From Nonomuraea aurantiaca (GTDB taxonomy: Bacteria > Actinomycetota > Actinomycetes > Streptosporangiales > Streptosporangiaceae), in the NCBI RefSeq assembly GCF_020215705.1, contig NZ_JAIWNB010000018.1:1-64000 (forward strand): a stretch of DNA of 64,000 bases. Direction: 5' to 3'. A model generated the notes under the pieces. That model saw only the letters and a list, made by a program, of their open reading frames with translations, ran no database searches and was not told the DNA's origin. A program made the position numbers and the translations under genes. Of the stretch, positions 1 to 8,303 are shown in pieces (the first letter of the stretch is position 1; each line of letters begins with the position of its first letter).

Positions 1-154
1 AGGCGTCCACCTCGGCCTCCACAGCGGTCTGGATGATCAGGCGGGCACCGAGACGGGCGACGTCTTCGATGACCTCCACCAGGTCACGGCCTTCGGTGAA
101 CAAGGCGTCGATCTCGGCGCGAATGGCTTGAACGGGCGGTAGTGTGCGTGCCAC
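1..154 (-). mobile_element. IS256-family transposase, N-terminal end only
   Basis: The minus strand reads from a GTG at 154 into the left window edge. The 51 residues include ALFTEGRDL and ARLGARLIIQTA followed by VEAEV, which match the conserved N-terminus of IS256-family DDE transposases. The rest of the gene lies outside the window, so its integrity cannot be judged. The sequence between 155 and about 225 should hold the terminal inverted repeat of this element. It directly abuts the stop codon of the recombinase gene at 221, so the insertion may have defined or clipped that gene's 3' end. Only one end is visible, so no target duplication can be checked. Confidence 0.75.
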
Positions 155-220
155 GAGCGTAGGTCCTTGCGTAGTGCGAACTTTGGTCGGTTCAGCGCGG
201 CAACCTACGCTCGTTCACTT

Positions 221-2527
221 TTACACCGCATCTCGGACGCGACCGATCTCTTCGATGCGGGCGCGTTGGGCAGGGTCCGGCCTGAGGAGTGAACATCTGA
301 CACAAGCGTGCTCATGAATGCAAGGGGTGGAGAAGGCGCGGCCGCAGGTGCCGATGGACACCTTGCGTTTCTCGAAGTGTGTGAGGAAGGCGTCCCACTC
401 CTGGTCGGTGGGGGTGCGGTATTCTTCGCTGGGTCGGGTGGCTCGGCGGCGGGCGATGAACGCCCTGTGCGCCTCGATCGTCTCGGCCGGGTATACGGCC
501 TTGTATCCGATCGTGGTGTCGATGTTCTTGTGGCCGCAGATGACCTGGGCGATGTGGGGCGGCAGGCCGTTCATGATGGCGTCGGTCACAAAGATGCGCC
601 GGAAGTCGTGCGGCGTGTAATGCAGCGGGTCGCCAGCGGCGTCGGTGAGGCCGGTCGCGGCGAGTGCGTTGATGAGCAGGTTGCGGATTGCGTTGGGCGT
701 GTGTGCCCGGGTCTCGCTGCCGATGGAGCGCTGGAACAACAGCGGCATGGGCGGGTTCCAGACCCGTTCCCGGACGTCGTAGGAGACGGTCAGCGGGACG
801 GTGCCGCCGGGTCCGCGGAGTCGGCTGATGATCGCGGACAAGACGTCGGCGAGCTCGGGGCTGACCAAAAGAAGTCTTTCCGTGTCAGTCTTGCTCGGGG
901 CGATCTGCAGGAGCGGGACGAGCTCGCCGGTAGTGGGCAGACGGTACTCGGTGATGCTGTGGTGGGTGAGCTCCAGGAGCTCCTCGCAGCGGATGCCTGT
1001 CAGCCTCAGCACCTCGATCGCGGCGAAGGCCCAAAACGCTTCTTCTTCCTCATAGGACAGGTTGCGGCGCCTGCCGGTGGCGGTGTCCTCCGCCCACACG
1101 TGCCTGCCGTTGGCCTTGGGCGCCACGGCCCGGCGGAGCGTTCCGCCGGTGCCCTCGATGATCTCCCCGGGCGGTGTCGCCACGGCGGCCTGCAGCTGGC
1201 CAGCCGTCGCGGTCTTGCGCTCGGCGGCGGTGCGGGTGAGCACGGGCAGAACGGGAAGACGCTCCCGGGTCCGCTGGTCCATCCGGGCCTTGCGACGCCG
1301 GCGTTCCTTGGCCCAGCTGACCTCGGTATCGCTGACCGGGCTCGGCACTGCCCACTGCGCCCAGCGCCCGGGTTCCTCGGTGGCCCACTGGGCGATGTCG
1401 AGGTAGAACGCCCGGACCCGCAGCAGCTCTCCCTTGGCGTTCAGCCGGGGGCTCACGACGACGGTCTTGTCCCCGTCGGGGCCGGTGACGGTGCGCTTGA
1501 CCGTCTGCAAGTCTTCCTTCCAGGCGCGTGCGACGTCCGGCGGCAGCCGCAGCGTGCTGATGCCCGGGGACAGGGCCTCGACCCTGGCCCAGAACAGGCC
1601 GGCCAGGGTCGAGGCGATGGCCTGCATGCTGGCGTAGTCGAGTGCGGGCTGCCGTTCCCGCAGGTAGTCCACGAGCAGGTCGCGGACCGGCTTGCACTGA
1701 AGCCGGTAGCGGTCGACGAGCTCCTCGACGGTGAGCTGGCCCTGGGCCATCCCGAACACGCGGATCGTGGCCGGGGCGTCGCCGGGGAAGGTTCCGAGGG
1801 CACGGAGGCGGAGGTAGAAGTCGACTTTCTTCTGGCCGCCGCGGGCTTGCACCTGCCGCTGGGTGTCGGCCAGTTCCACGCAGTCCCCGACGGCGATGTC
1901 GCTGATGACCCCGCCCTTGCAGGCCAGCAGCGTGGCGATCCTCGTCGCCGCGAGCCGGGCGTCCTTCCGGGCCGACTCCGGCCCGGCCTCGGCCAGCTCG
2001 CGCAGCCGGGCGAACCCAGTGGGATCACGTGTCACCGCCATGACCGGGGCCAGATGGTGATTGGGGTGAGTCAGCATCCATGCCAGGCCGGGCCTGATCA
2101 CGTCCCCGCAGGCGAGCATCAGCAGCCCGGACGACAGGTCGCCAGCGTCGCAGGAGGCATTCTTCCCGTGCTCGCGCAGCCAGGCCAGCGGCGGCTCTAC
2201 CCACGAGGCGCCCAAGCCGGCCTCTGCGCCGGACGCCTCCCAGCGCTGCTGCCAGGTGTCGCCGGGGAACGAGGCCAGCCAGTCGAGGATCTTGGCTGTC
2301 CCGCGGCGCCGCGCTGCCCTGGCAGAGCCGCCTTCCGGCGTGAACGGCGGCGAGGTCAGCCGCTGCAGCGTCTCCTCCTGGCTTTGGGCGGTTTCCGGCC
2401 ACCACGGCTGGGCGGGCCGGGGCGGGAACTTCTCCCGCAGCTTGCTGTTGCGCCGGTGCTGCTCCGGGGCGGTCGCCGGCGATCCCCCTGGTTTCCTGCG
2501 AGCCATGTGCTTGACTGCGGACGTCAT
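221..2527 (-). CDS. tyrosine recombinase (768 aa), fourth of a stacked recombinase set
   Basis: This is a site-specific recombinase of the phage-integrase (tyrosine) fold that would cut and rejoin DNA at an attachment site. The catalytic signature is visible in the C-terminal third: arginine in TGIRCEELLEL, the HDFR box, a histidine in CGHKN, and a tyrosine within DTTIGYKAVY. After the catalytic domain comes a cysteine/histidine cluster (C...PCIHEHACVRC), probably a zinc-binding tail. The long N-terminus (about 500 residues) is typical of recombinases that move as multi-gene sets and not of simple phage integrases. Its ATG at 2527 overlaps the end of the upstream recombinase by four bases, indicating translational coupling. 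The gene ends right next to the IS256 fragment. Confidence 0.85.
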   Translation of the reverse strand: MTSAVKHMARRKPGGSPATAPEQHRRNSKLREKFPPRPAQPWWPETAQSQEETLQRLTSPPFTPEGGSARAARRRGTAKILDWLASFPGDTWQQRWEASGAEAGLGASWVEPPLAWLREHGKNASCDAGDLSSGLLMLACGDVIRPGLAWMLTHPNHHLAPVMAVTRDPTGFARLRELAEAGPESARKDARLAATRIATLLACKGGVISDIAVGDCVELADTQRQVQARGGQKKVDFYLRLRALGTFPGDAPATIRVFGMAQGQLTVEELVDRYRLQCKPVRDLLVDYLRERQPALDYASMQAIASTLAGLFWARVEALSPGISTLRLPPDVARAWKEDLQTVKRTVTGPDGDKTVVVSPRLNAKGELLRVRAFYLDIAQWATEEPGRWAQWAVPSPVSDTEVSWAKERRRRKARMDQRTRERLPVLPVLTRTAAERKTATAGQLQAAVATPPGEIIEGTGGTLRRAVAPKANGRHVWAEDTATGRRRNLSYEEEEAFWAFAAIEVLRLTGIRCEELLELTHHSITEYRLPTTGELVPLLQIAPSKTDTERLLLVSPELADVLSAIISRLRGPGGTVPLTVSYDVRERVWNPPMPLLFQRSIGSETRAHTPNAIRNLLINALAATGLTDAAGDPLHYTPHDFRRIFVTDAIMNGLPPHIAQVICGHKNIDTTIGYKAVYPAETIEAHRAFIARRRATRPSEEYRTPTDQEWDAFLTHFEKRKVSIGTCGRAFSTPCIHEHACVRCSLLRPDPAQRARIEEIGRVRDAV

Positions 2528-3783
2528 GACGGCCTTCCGAACAGCACCGACAGCGACTTCGGGTCATAACCCGGCGCTGGCTGCGGGGGCGGTGCCTCCC
2601 GCACCCGGGACTGGCGGGCGTGGTGGGCGAGCACGCCCTCGATCACCTCGTCCCGGGTGGGCGTGAGGTAAATTTCCGTCGTGGTCAGGTGCGCGTGACC
2701 AAGGACCCATTGCACGTCGGTCAGGCTGAGCTGGCCGTCGCGGGCCATTCTGGACGCCGCACTGTGCCTTAGGTCATGCAAAGTCCAGTTTGTGCCGAGC
2801 GTGGCGTTGACCCGCTCGAACATCCGGTGGGCACCGTGATAGGTCAGCGGCCGGTAGGGACGCCGCAGCGTCCACCAGGCCGGCTGGCGCTAGCCACGGG
2901 GAACCCCCACCCGCAGCAGCTCGTGCTGATAGAGCCGGTGCCACACGAACGCGTCCACCGACGCAGGAAGCTCCTGCCTGACCCGGGTGCCCTTGCGGAC
3001 CACGCTGATCAGCTGCTCGCCAGGCTTGAAGTCGCATTGGTGCATGCCCAGCAGCTCCGAAGCCCTGGCCCCGGTGGAGATCCAGAACGCGACCAGCGCC
3101 CGGTCCCGGTCCGACGGAAGCGCCGCGAACAGCTGGTTGAACCAGTCGTCGGGGATCGCCCGCGGGATCCGCTGCGGCACCGTCGGCCGGTAGCGTCCCG
3201 TCCGCTCCGGTATCCACTCGTCCATCGGGTTGTGATGGGCGTGGCGTCGCTGGATCCGACGGGAGGCATCCAGCGGGAACGGGTTGAGCACCGGGCCTGT
3301 CCCGCAGTCGCGGTGGAAGTCGTAGAACCGGCGCAGTACCGTCTCGCTGTGCGCCACGGTCGACGGCGCGTAACCGTCGCCGGCAGCGAGCTTGCCGGTC
3401 ACCGGGTTCGGCGCTCCCGGCACCCGCGAGGAGAGGCGGGCCGCCCGAGGCCGAGACGTCTGCAGCCGCTGCTTGACCGTCAGCTGGATCCAGCAGCTGA
3501 AATCCCGGGCTTCGGCCCGCGATGCCAGGTCCCACGCGACATCAACGGCATCCAGAAACCGCCACCACCGCAGCAGGTCGACCGAGTACGACCTCAACGT
3601 CGGCTCCGACTTGCCCGCCGCCAGCAGGTCCCGGAGGAAAACCGACACCGCCTCCACGATCTCGCCACCTGGCCCGATCACCCGGTACGGCTCATGGGCA
3701 TCGCCCGTGGTCACGAGCCGACCCGCCCTCGACACCACGAGCCGCGCCAGATCGCGTCCCTGTTCCTCGTTCGATTCGATCAC
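2524..3783 (-). pseudogene. tyrosine recombinase interrupted by one amber codon
   Basis: A 419-codon reading frame runs from the ATG at 3783 to the stop at 2524 with a single internal TAG at 2890-2892. Both sides of the stop stay in the same frame. The upstream part carries the first catalytic arginine (STGARASELLG). The downstream part carries LHDLRH and VLGHAHL followed by a tyrosine in EIYL, so the catalytic domain is split exactly between its motifs. Translation past the TAG gives a plausible linker (WWTLRRPYRPL). Without readthrough the protein would lack its HxxR box and nucleophile and be inactive. It overlaps the downstream 768-residue recombinase by four bases. Either this is one recent nonsense mutation, or amber readthrough, or a sequence error. 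Confidence 0.8.
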
Positions 3784-6112
3784 GCGGACAAGTTATCGCC
3801 GGTAACCGAAAAGCCGCCATGAACTGCTGAAATATCGGAGTTAGGTCAGTTAATGGGGCCAGGTTCCAGGGGCAGGCGCCGCCGTCGACGACAGGCTGGA
3901 AGGTGCACAGGCCGCCCTCGGTGGGGGTGCTACGCCGGTTGAGGTCCAGGGCAAGCGCCTGAGCCTGCTCGCGGGTCATCGGAGTGAGGTCGGTGGAGAG
4001 CAGCCGCCCGGGTTCGGCGGACCCAGGTCCAGTGACCCAGACGCGCTGGAGGACGTCGTCGATCTCGGACAGCGCGACGTGGGCGTAATGCTCAGCCATT
4101 CGCTCGGACACCTGGCCGAGGTATCGCTTGATGTGAGGCAGGGCCGCACCGTTGGCCAGGAGTTTGGTGGCCAACGTGTGCCGGGCCTGGTGGGCTACCA
4201 GTGCGCCGAGATCGAGTTCGGCGATCCATTCAGCGAAGTTGTTCCGGAAGGTGCTATAGGCGATTGCTTGCCGTCCGTCGGGGTTGCGGTTGTTGGTCGG
4301 AAACAGAGCCAACGTGACGCGTTCTTGTGGGGTGGGTGAGTGGCCGAACCGTTCGGCGTAGCGGGTCAGGGTGAGTTGGCGGCGCTGGTCGAGTCGCTGG
4401 TAGGTGCGTTCGGGGATGCGGATGGCCTGGTCGAAGTTGCCGACCTTGGTCTGGTCGTGCCAGAGCATCGGGACGCCGTTGTAGCGACCGATGCAATCCA
4501 CTCGCAACTTGATGATCTCTCCGGCCCGTCGTCCGGTGACCACGAGGGTCTCCCAGATGTCGCGGAATCCGCGATCGGTGGTGTCTTTGTCGGCCAGCCT
4601 GCGCAGGTTGCCTTCATCGGCCAGTGCCTGGGCCACCTCATCGGTGAAGGGGTTGCGGGGCCGGTTGGGGAGCTTTCCTCCGCCGGGAAAGGCTCGCAGG
4701 ACTGCACGGTCGACGCCAATCTGGCCGTCGCGTTCAGTGTCCAGAGCCCAACGCGTGAGAGTGTGCAGGCGATCGAGAAGGATCTTGCAGGATGACTGGG
4801 TGACCAGGGAGGGCTTGCCCTTGCGAGTCCTCGCCAGCGAGCGCATCTGGTGGGCGGCGCGGTGGCGCTGGTCGGCGACGAAACGGCGGATCAGGTCTGA
4901 TGTGAGCAGCGCGGGGGTGTGGCCGCCGTCGTCGCCGTGGGCTTCCAGGAAGGCGGATAGTTCCTTGCAGGCGCCACGCACTGCGGTGAAGATGTTGTCG
5001 CTGCGCGGCCCGTTGGCGCGGATGAGCAGGTCGGCGAAGAAGTCCCAGACCAGGTCCCGAAGCCACCGCTGCGAGATCGCCGTCAGGTCGTGCTCGGTGC
5101 GGACTTTGGGGAAGGCCTTACCGAAGTGGCGGAACTCGATGTAGCCGGCCTGCTTGGTGTCCTCGGGCGTGTAATAGATGATCCGCAGTTCTCGTTGGAT
5201 CTCGGAGATGATCGCCGAGTGCCCGTAGGCGGCGCCCGCGTGGTCGAAGTCCTGCAGGGCCGCGAGCCCGCGGCAGGCGGTCGCCACGTGCTGCAGCCTG
5301 AGCACCGGCCAATAGGCGCGCCGGATCTGCTGGGCGTGGGTGAAAAGACCCCACCGAAGTTCCGCAGCTACCAAGGGCTGCAGGCCGAGAAGGTTGATCT
5401 GCCCGTTGCATAGCAGCGCGGGCTCCTTGGCACACCATCGAGTGAACGCCGCCCGGTCACGTATGGTTACCGGGATGGCTTCGTCCGAACCCGCGTAGGC
5501 CACCCACCATCCGGGCGGGAGTGCCGCGCCTCCCGGGCTTCCCGCCCGTTGGTAGCGCTTTTCGTGTCTGTTGCACAGACCAATAGGTGAGGCCGCCCCT
5601 TCCTCACAGGCCACCACCAGGCATACGCCGCAGGAGGGGTACGGGGATTGCGTGTGCGCCCATTGTTCGATCGCGGCGCCTGGGTGACGTGCGCGGTGAT
5701 ACTCCCACCGATTCTGATGGCGCCTGCACAACCTGCGCTTGCCCTGATGGGAAGGGCGGGCGCAGCGGGGCACGCGGCAAAGACCCGGCGTGATGGATGC
5801 CTGTATTGTCTGAGGCACCAACGGCTTAGCCGCCTGCAGAAACGCTCCTCGATCGGGCCACCGTTGCCGGGTCTGCATCCACTCGCTGCGGTGGCCATCG
5901 CACAGATCAGAGTTTGCCATCCGTGTCCGCTCGCAGTCGGGCACCCGGCAGTTCCACGCGAAGACCGCATGGTCAAGCGGTATCTTGATGACCCCCGCAC
6001 GGAGCATGGGCTCGAAATTGGGAGCCTCAATCAACGCTGTCAGGAGCTCCAGCCGGTCACGCTGCTCCCGCACGTTGTGTTCCGCCCAGGGGGCCAGCGC
6101 CGCGCTCACCAC
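3692..6112 (-). CDS. large tyrosine recombinase with N-terminal zinc fingers (3' end abnormal)
   Basis: The N-terminal 200 residues contain three Cys/His clusters: CRVPDCERTR followed by CDGH, CRVPRCARP followed by CRRH, and CGVC followed by CNRH. They probably bind DNA through zinc. The catalytic domain shows TGRRAGEII, an HQAR box and EHYAHV. The usual third-box histidine is glutamine here (YLGQVSER), which may be a family variant. The gene starts with GTG overlapping the end of the upstream recombinase. From general knowledge of this family I expect more residues after the GACPWNL motif. Here the sequence switches at about 3860 to an unrelated tail that overlaps the next recombinase by 92 bases. 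The C-terminus is therefore probably truncated by joining to the downstream element. Confidence 0.75.
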   Translation of the reverse strand: MVSAALAPWAEHNVREQRDRLELLTALIEAPNFEPMLRAGVIKIPLDHAVFAWNCRVPDCERTRMANSDLCDGHRSEWMQTRQRWPDRGAFLQAAKPLVPQTIQASITPGLCRVPRCARPSHQGKRRLCRRHQNRWEYHRARHPGAAIEQWAHTQSPYPSCGVCLVVACEEGAASPIGLCNRHEKRYQRAGSPGGAALPPGWWVAYAGSDEAIPVTIRDRAAFTRWCAKEPALLCNGQINLLGLQPLVAAELRWGLFTHAQQIRRAYWPVLRLQHVATACRGLAALQDFDHAGAAYGHSAIISEIQRELRIIYYTPEDTKQAGYIEFRHFGKAFPKVRTEHDLTAISQRWLRDLVWDFFADLLIRANGPRSDNIFTAVRGACKELSAFLEAHGDDGGHTPALLTSDLIRRFVADQRHRAAHQMRSLARTRKGKPSLVTQSSCKILLDRLHTLTRWALDTERDGQIGVDRAVLRAFPGGGKLPNRPRNPFTDEVAQALADEGNLRRLADKDTTDRGFRDIWETLVVTGRRAGEIIKLRVDCIGRYNGVPMLWHDQTKVGNFDQAIRIPERTYQRLDQRRQLTLTRYAERFGHSPTPQERVTLALFPTNNRNPDGRQAIAYSTFRNNFAEWIAELDLGALVAHQARHTLATKLLANGAALPHIKRYLGQVSERMAEHYAHVALSEIDDVLQRVWVTGPGSAEPGRLLSTDLTPMTREQAQALALDLNRRSTPTEGGLCTFQPVVDGGACPWNLAPLTDLTPIFQQFMAAFRLPAITCPRDRIERGTGTRSGAARGVEGGSARDHGRCP

Positions 6113-7344
6113 AGCTCACCCCACACCATCCGCAAGGCCGCCTCGAAGTCTGGGTCATGCAGATCCACGTGGCCGTACACTTCGTCGACGACGGCAGTTG
6201 ACGCCCACCCGCCAGCGTCCCGCGCGATGACCAGGTTGCCTCCGGCGGCATCCAGCACCGCTGTGGTCCAGTTGTGCCGGCACTGGTGCGGGGTCAGGTG
6301 CCCCAGCCCGGTCCGACGGGCGGCTCGCCCGAACATCGCCGCCACCGCGCTCGTGGTCAGCGGCTGTCCTGCATCCGGCCCGGCCAACTGCACCAGCAAC
6401 ATCCCGTGCTCAGCGCCTGCCCGCGGGTATTCGTTGGTCATGTACTCGAAGTAGGTGTGGATCATCGCCGGGCTGACCCGCTTGACCAGCCCTCCTGTGA
6501 CCACACCCCCACTCACCTCCCACGGGTGCTTGGACTTGGCCCGGGCGCCGTTGAGGTTACCCTCGCGATGACATACATGCGCGTGCGCGAGCTTGGCCTG
6601 CCCGCACGCGGCGTGCTCACGCAGGTGCAGGTCCACGAGATGCAGTCCGCATAGTTCACCGACCCGAAGACCGCCGTCCAGCAGCCAAGTCACCACCATC
6701 TGGTCCTGTGCAGTGTTCACCGCCTCCAGCAGGAGCGGCCTGGCGCCCTCGGGAAGCATTCTTGGATGCCGACGCCGCCCTCGCCGGGGTGTCAAAGGGT
6801 TGGCCGGCATCGAGGACTTCACATGGCCCAGCAGCGACCGGTCTCGATCTGCTTTCGAGGGAAGCCGAACCACGTCCAGTTGCCGCCCTAACTCCACGCC
6901 GATGCCGGTACTCGCCAGTTCCAGGTAGAAGGATTTCAGCACCGAGGCCAACGCGCTGAGCGCGTCCTTGCCGTAGGGCTTCTTGTCAGTCCGCCACGGT
7001 TCCCCCAATGGCATGGGCACTTCGGCACCGACCAGGCCCATGTACCGCACCAGATCCCGCAACACGACCGAGTTGAATGTCAGCGCCTCACGCTCCAACC
7101 ACCGCAGATGATCGACCAGGAGGTAGGCATAGGTTCGCTGAGTCCCTGGCTCGCTCTCGAACCGGCGCAGATACCGATCAGCTTCCTTATAGACGTTGCC
7201 TTCGGGCCACACGATCGTCCACGACACGCGGCCGCTCCCGCTACGCACCTCCTGGACTCGCATGTCGCCCACGATCAGCCGACGCCGCACGAGCTCTCCC
7301 ACATCGCCCACGTCACACACGTCACGACACGATAGGTTACGCAC
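6106..7344 (-). CDS. tyrosine recombinase (about 412 aa), first of the stacked set
   Basis: The protein has a SAM-like core-binding region (around residues 60-150) and a C-terminal catalytic domain. The visible motifs are DGGLRVGEL, the HQCR box, GGWAS (tryptophan in the third-box position, as in several integrases) and VYGHVD with the nucleophile tyrosine. The annotated start at 7344 is uncertain: an internal ATG at 7263 (MRVQEV) would remove a low-complexity leader. The gene overlaps the 806-residue recombinase behind it by a few bases. It lies at the 5' end of the four-gene stack, immediately beside a DNA ligase fragment on the opposite strand. Its upstream side is therefore probably an element boundary. 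Confidence 0.85.
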   Translation of the reverse strand: MRNLSCRDVCDVGDVGELVRRRLIVGDMRVQEVRSGSGRVSWTIVWPEGNVYKEADRYLRRFESEPGTQRTYAYLLVDHLRWLEREALTFNSVVLRDLVRYMGLVGAEVPMPLGEPWRTDKKPYGKDALSALASVLKSFYLELASTGIGVELGRQLDVVRLPSKADRDRSLLGHVKSSMPANPLTPRRGRRRHPRMLPEGARPLLLEAVNTAQDQMVVTWLLDGGLRVGELCGLHLVDLHLREHAACGQAKLAHAHVCHREGNLNGARAKSKHPWEVSGGVVTGGLVKRVSPAMIHTYFEYMTNEYPRAGAEHGMLLVQLAGPDAGQPLTTSAVAAMFGRAARRTGLGHLTPHQCRHNWTTAVLDAAGGNLVIARDAGGWASTAVVDEVYGHVDLHDPDFEAALRMVWGELW

Positions 7345-7389
7345 AGAGATAGATCGATCTCAGACGGTTGCACGAACGTCGCGCACATC

Positions 7390-8199
7390 CATTGAGCCGC
7401 TTGGAAAAGTCGATGGCGAGATCGTCCGCTGGAGCGCCGCCGGCAGGCTCGACTTCGCCGCGTTGCAGCGCCGCGTGGGCGGCGGCAACCACGCCCGCCA
7501 CCTGTCGATGATGGAACCCGCTCACCTCGTGATCTTCGATCTCCTGGAGGTCGACGGCGTCGACATCCGCACCCAACCTCTGGCTGAGCGGCGCAACCAC
7601 CTGGAGGACCTGTTCGCCGGCATCCCGACCGCCTGCCCGCTCGCCCTGTCCATGCAGACCAACGACCCGGTCGAGGCTCGCCTGTGGTTCACCTCGCTGG
7701 CCGCGCACGGCATCGAGGGACTGGTGATCAAAGCCGCCGCCGAGCCCTACCGGCCCGGCGCGCGAAGCTGGTGGAAATACAAGTCCCGGACGTCCACCGA
7801 AGCGATCTTGGGAGGCGTGACGGGCAGCCTCGCCCGGCCGTCAGGGCTCCTGCTCGGCCGCTACCCGCACAAGGGCGGGCGGCTGCGGGTCGCCGGCCGG
7901 ACCACCCGCCTCGCCCGCGACCTGGCCGCCGAGCTGGCCCCCATCTCCGCCCGGCCGCCGCGGCCGACCACCCGTGGCCCGAACAGCTGCCCGCCGGGTG
8001 GGCGAGCGGACTGCCCGGCCAAGGCGACCCGATCGCCTACCGGCAGGTCGTGCCCGAGCTGGTGGTCGAGGTCCTGGTCGACGTCGCCCACGAACGCGGC
8101 CGGTGGCGGCACCCCATGCGCTACCGGCGTCTGCGGCTGGACCTGTCCCCGGACGCCGTACCGCGAGGCACCAGGCTCGATGCCGGACCGGCGGCCTGA
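7390..8199 (+). pseudogene. ATP-dependent DNA ligase fragment, 5'-truncated and frameshifted
   Basis: The translation carries VDGEIV (motif III of nucleotidyltransferase ligases), GLVIKA (motif IV) and WWKYK (motif V), in the right order. This identifies a LigC/LigD-type ATP-dependent ligase domain, normally used in nick sealing or end joining. The N-terminal adenylation motif KxDG is missing, because the frame begins close to the start of the recombinase block. At about 7955 the reading frame must shift by one base to continue into the OB-fold tail (LPAGWASGLPGQ, then VVEVLVDVAHERG). The gene is therefore both truncated and frameshifted and cannot give an active ligase. The recombinase block probably inserted into, or deleted, its 5' half. 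Confidence 0.75.
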
Positions 8200-8303
8200 C
8201 GGCCACGCCGACGCAAGATGGGCCCCGGTCAGCGTCATCGTGGAAGGCGGCGGCACGATCGCGGTCACTCAGTTGGTCCTGGCCGATGACGGTGGCGACG
8301 CCG

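Noticed and set aside
308..2569. Long plus-strand open frame opposite the 768-residue recombinase
   Set aside because: It is a high-GC antisense shadow without domains. The recombinase motifs on the minus strand are clear.
2890..2892. TAG as pyrrolysine or another recoded amino acid
   Set aside because: No pyl genes or suppressor tRNA visible in the window, and TAG ends normal genes here. Kept only as a hypothesis in the findings.
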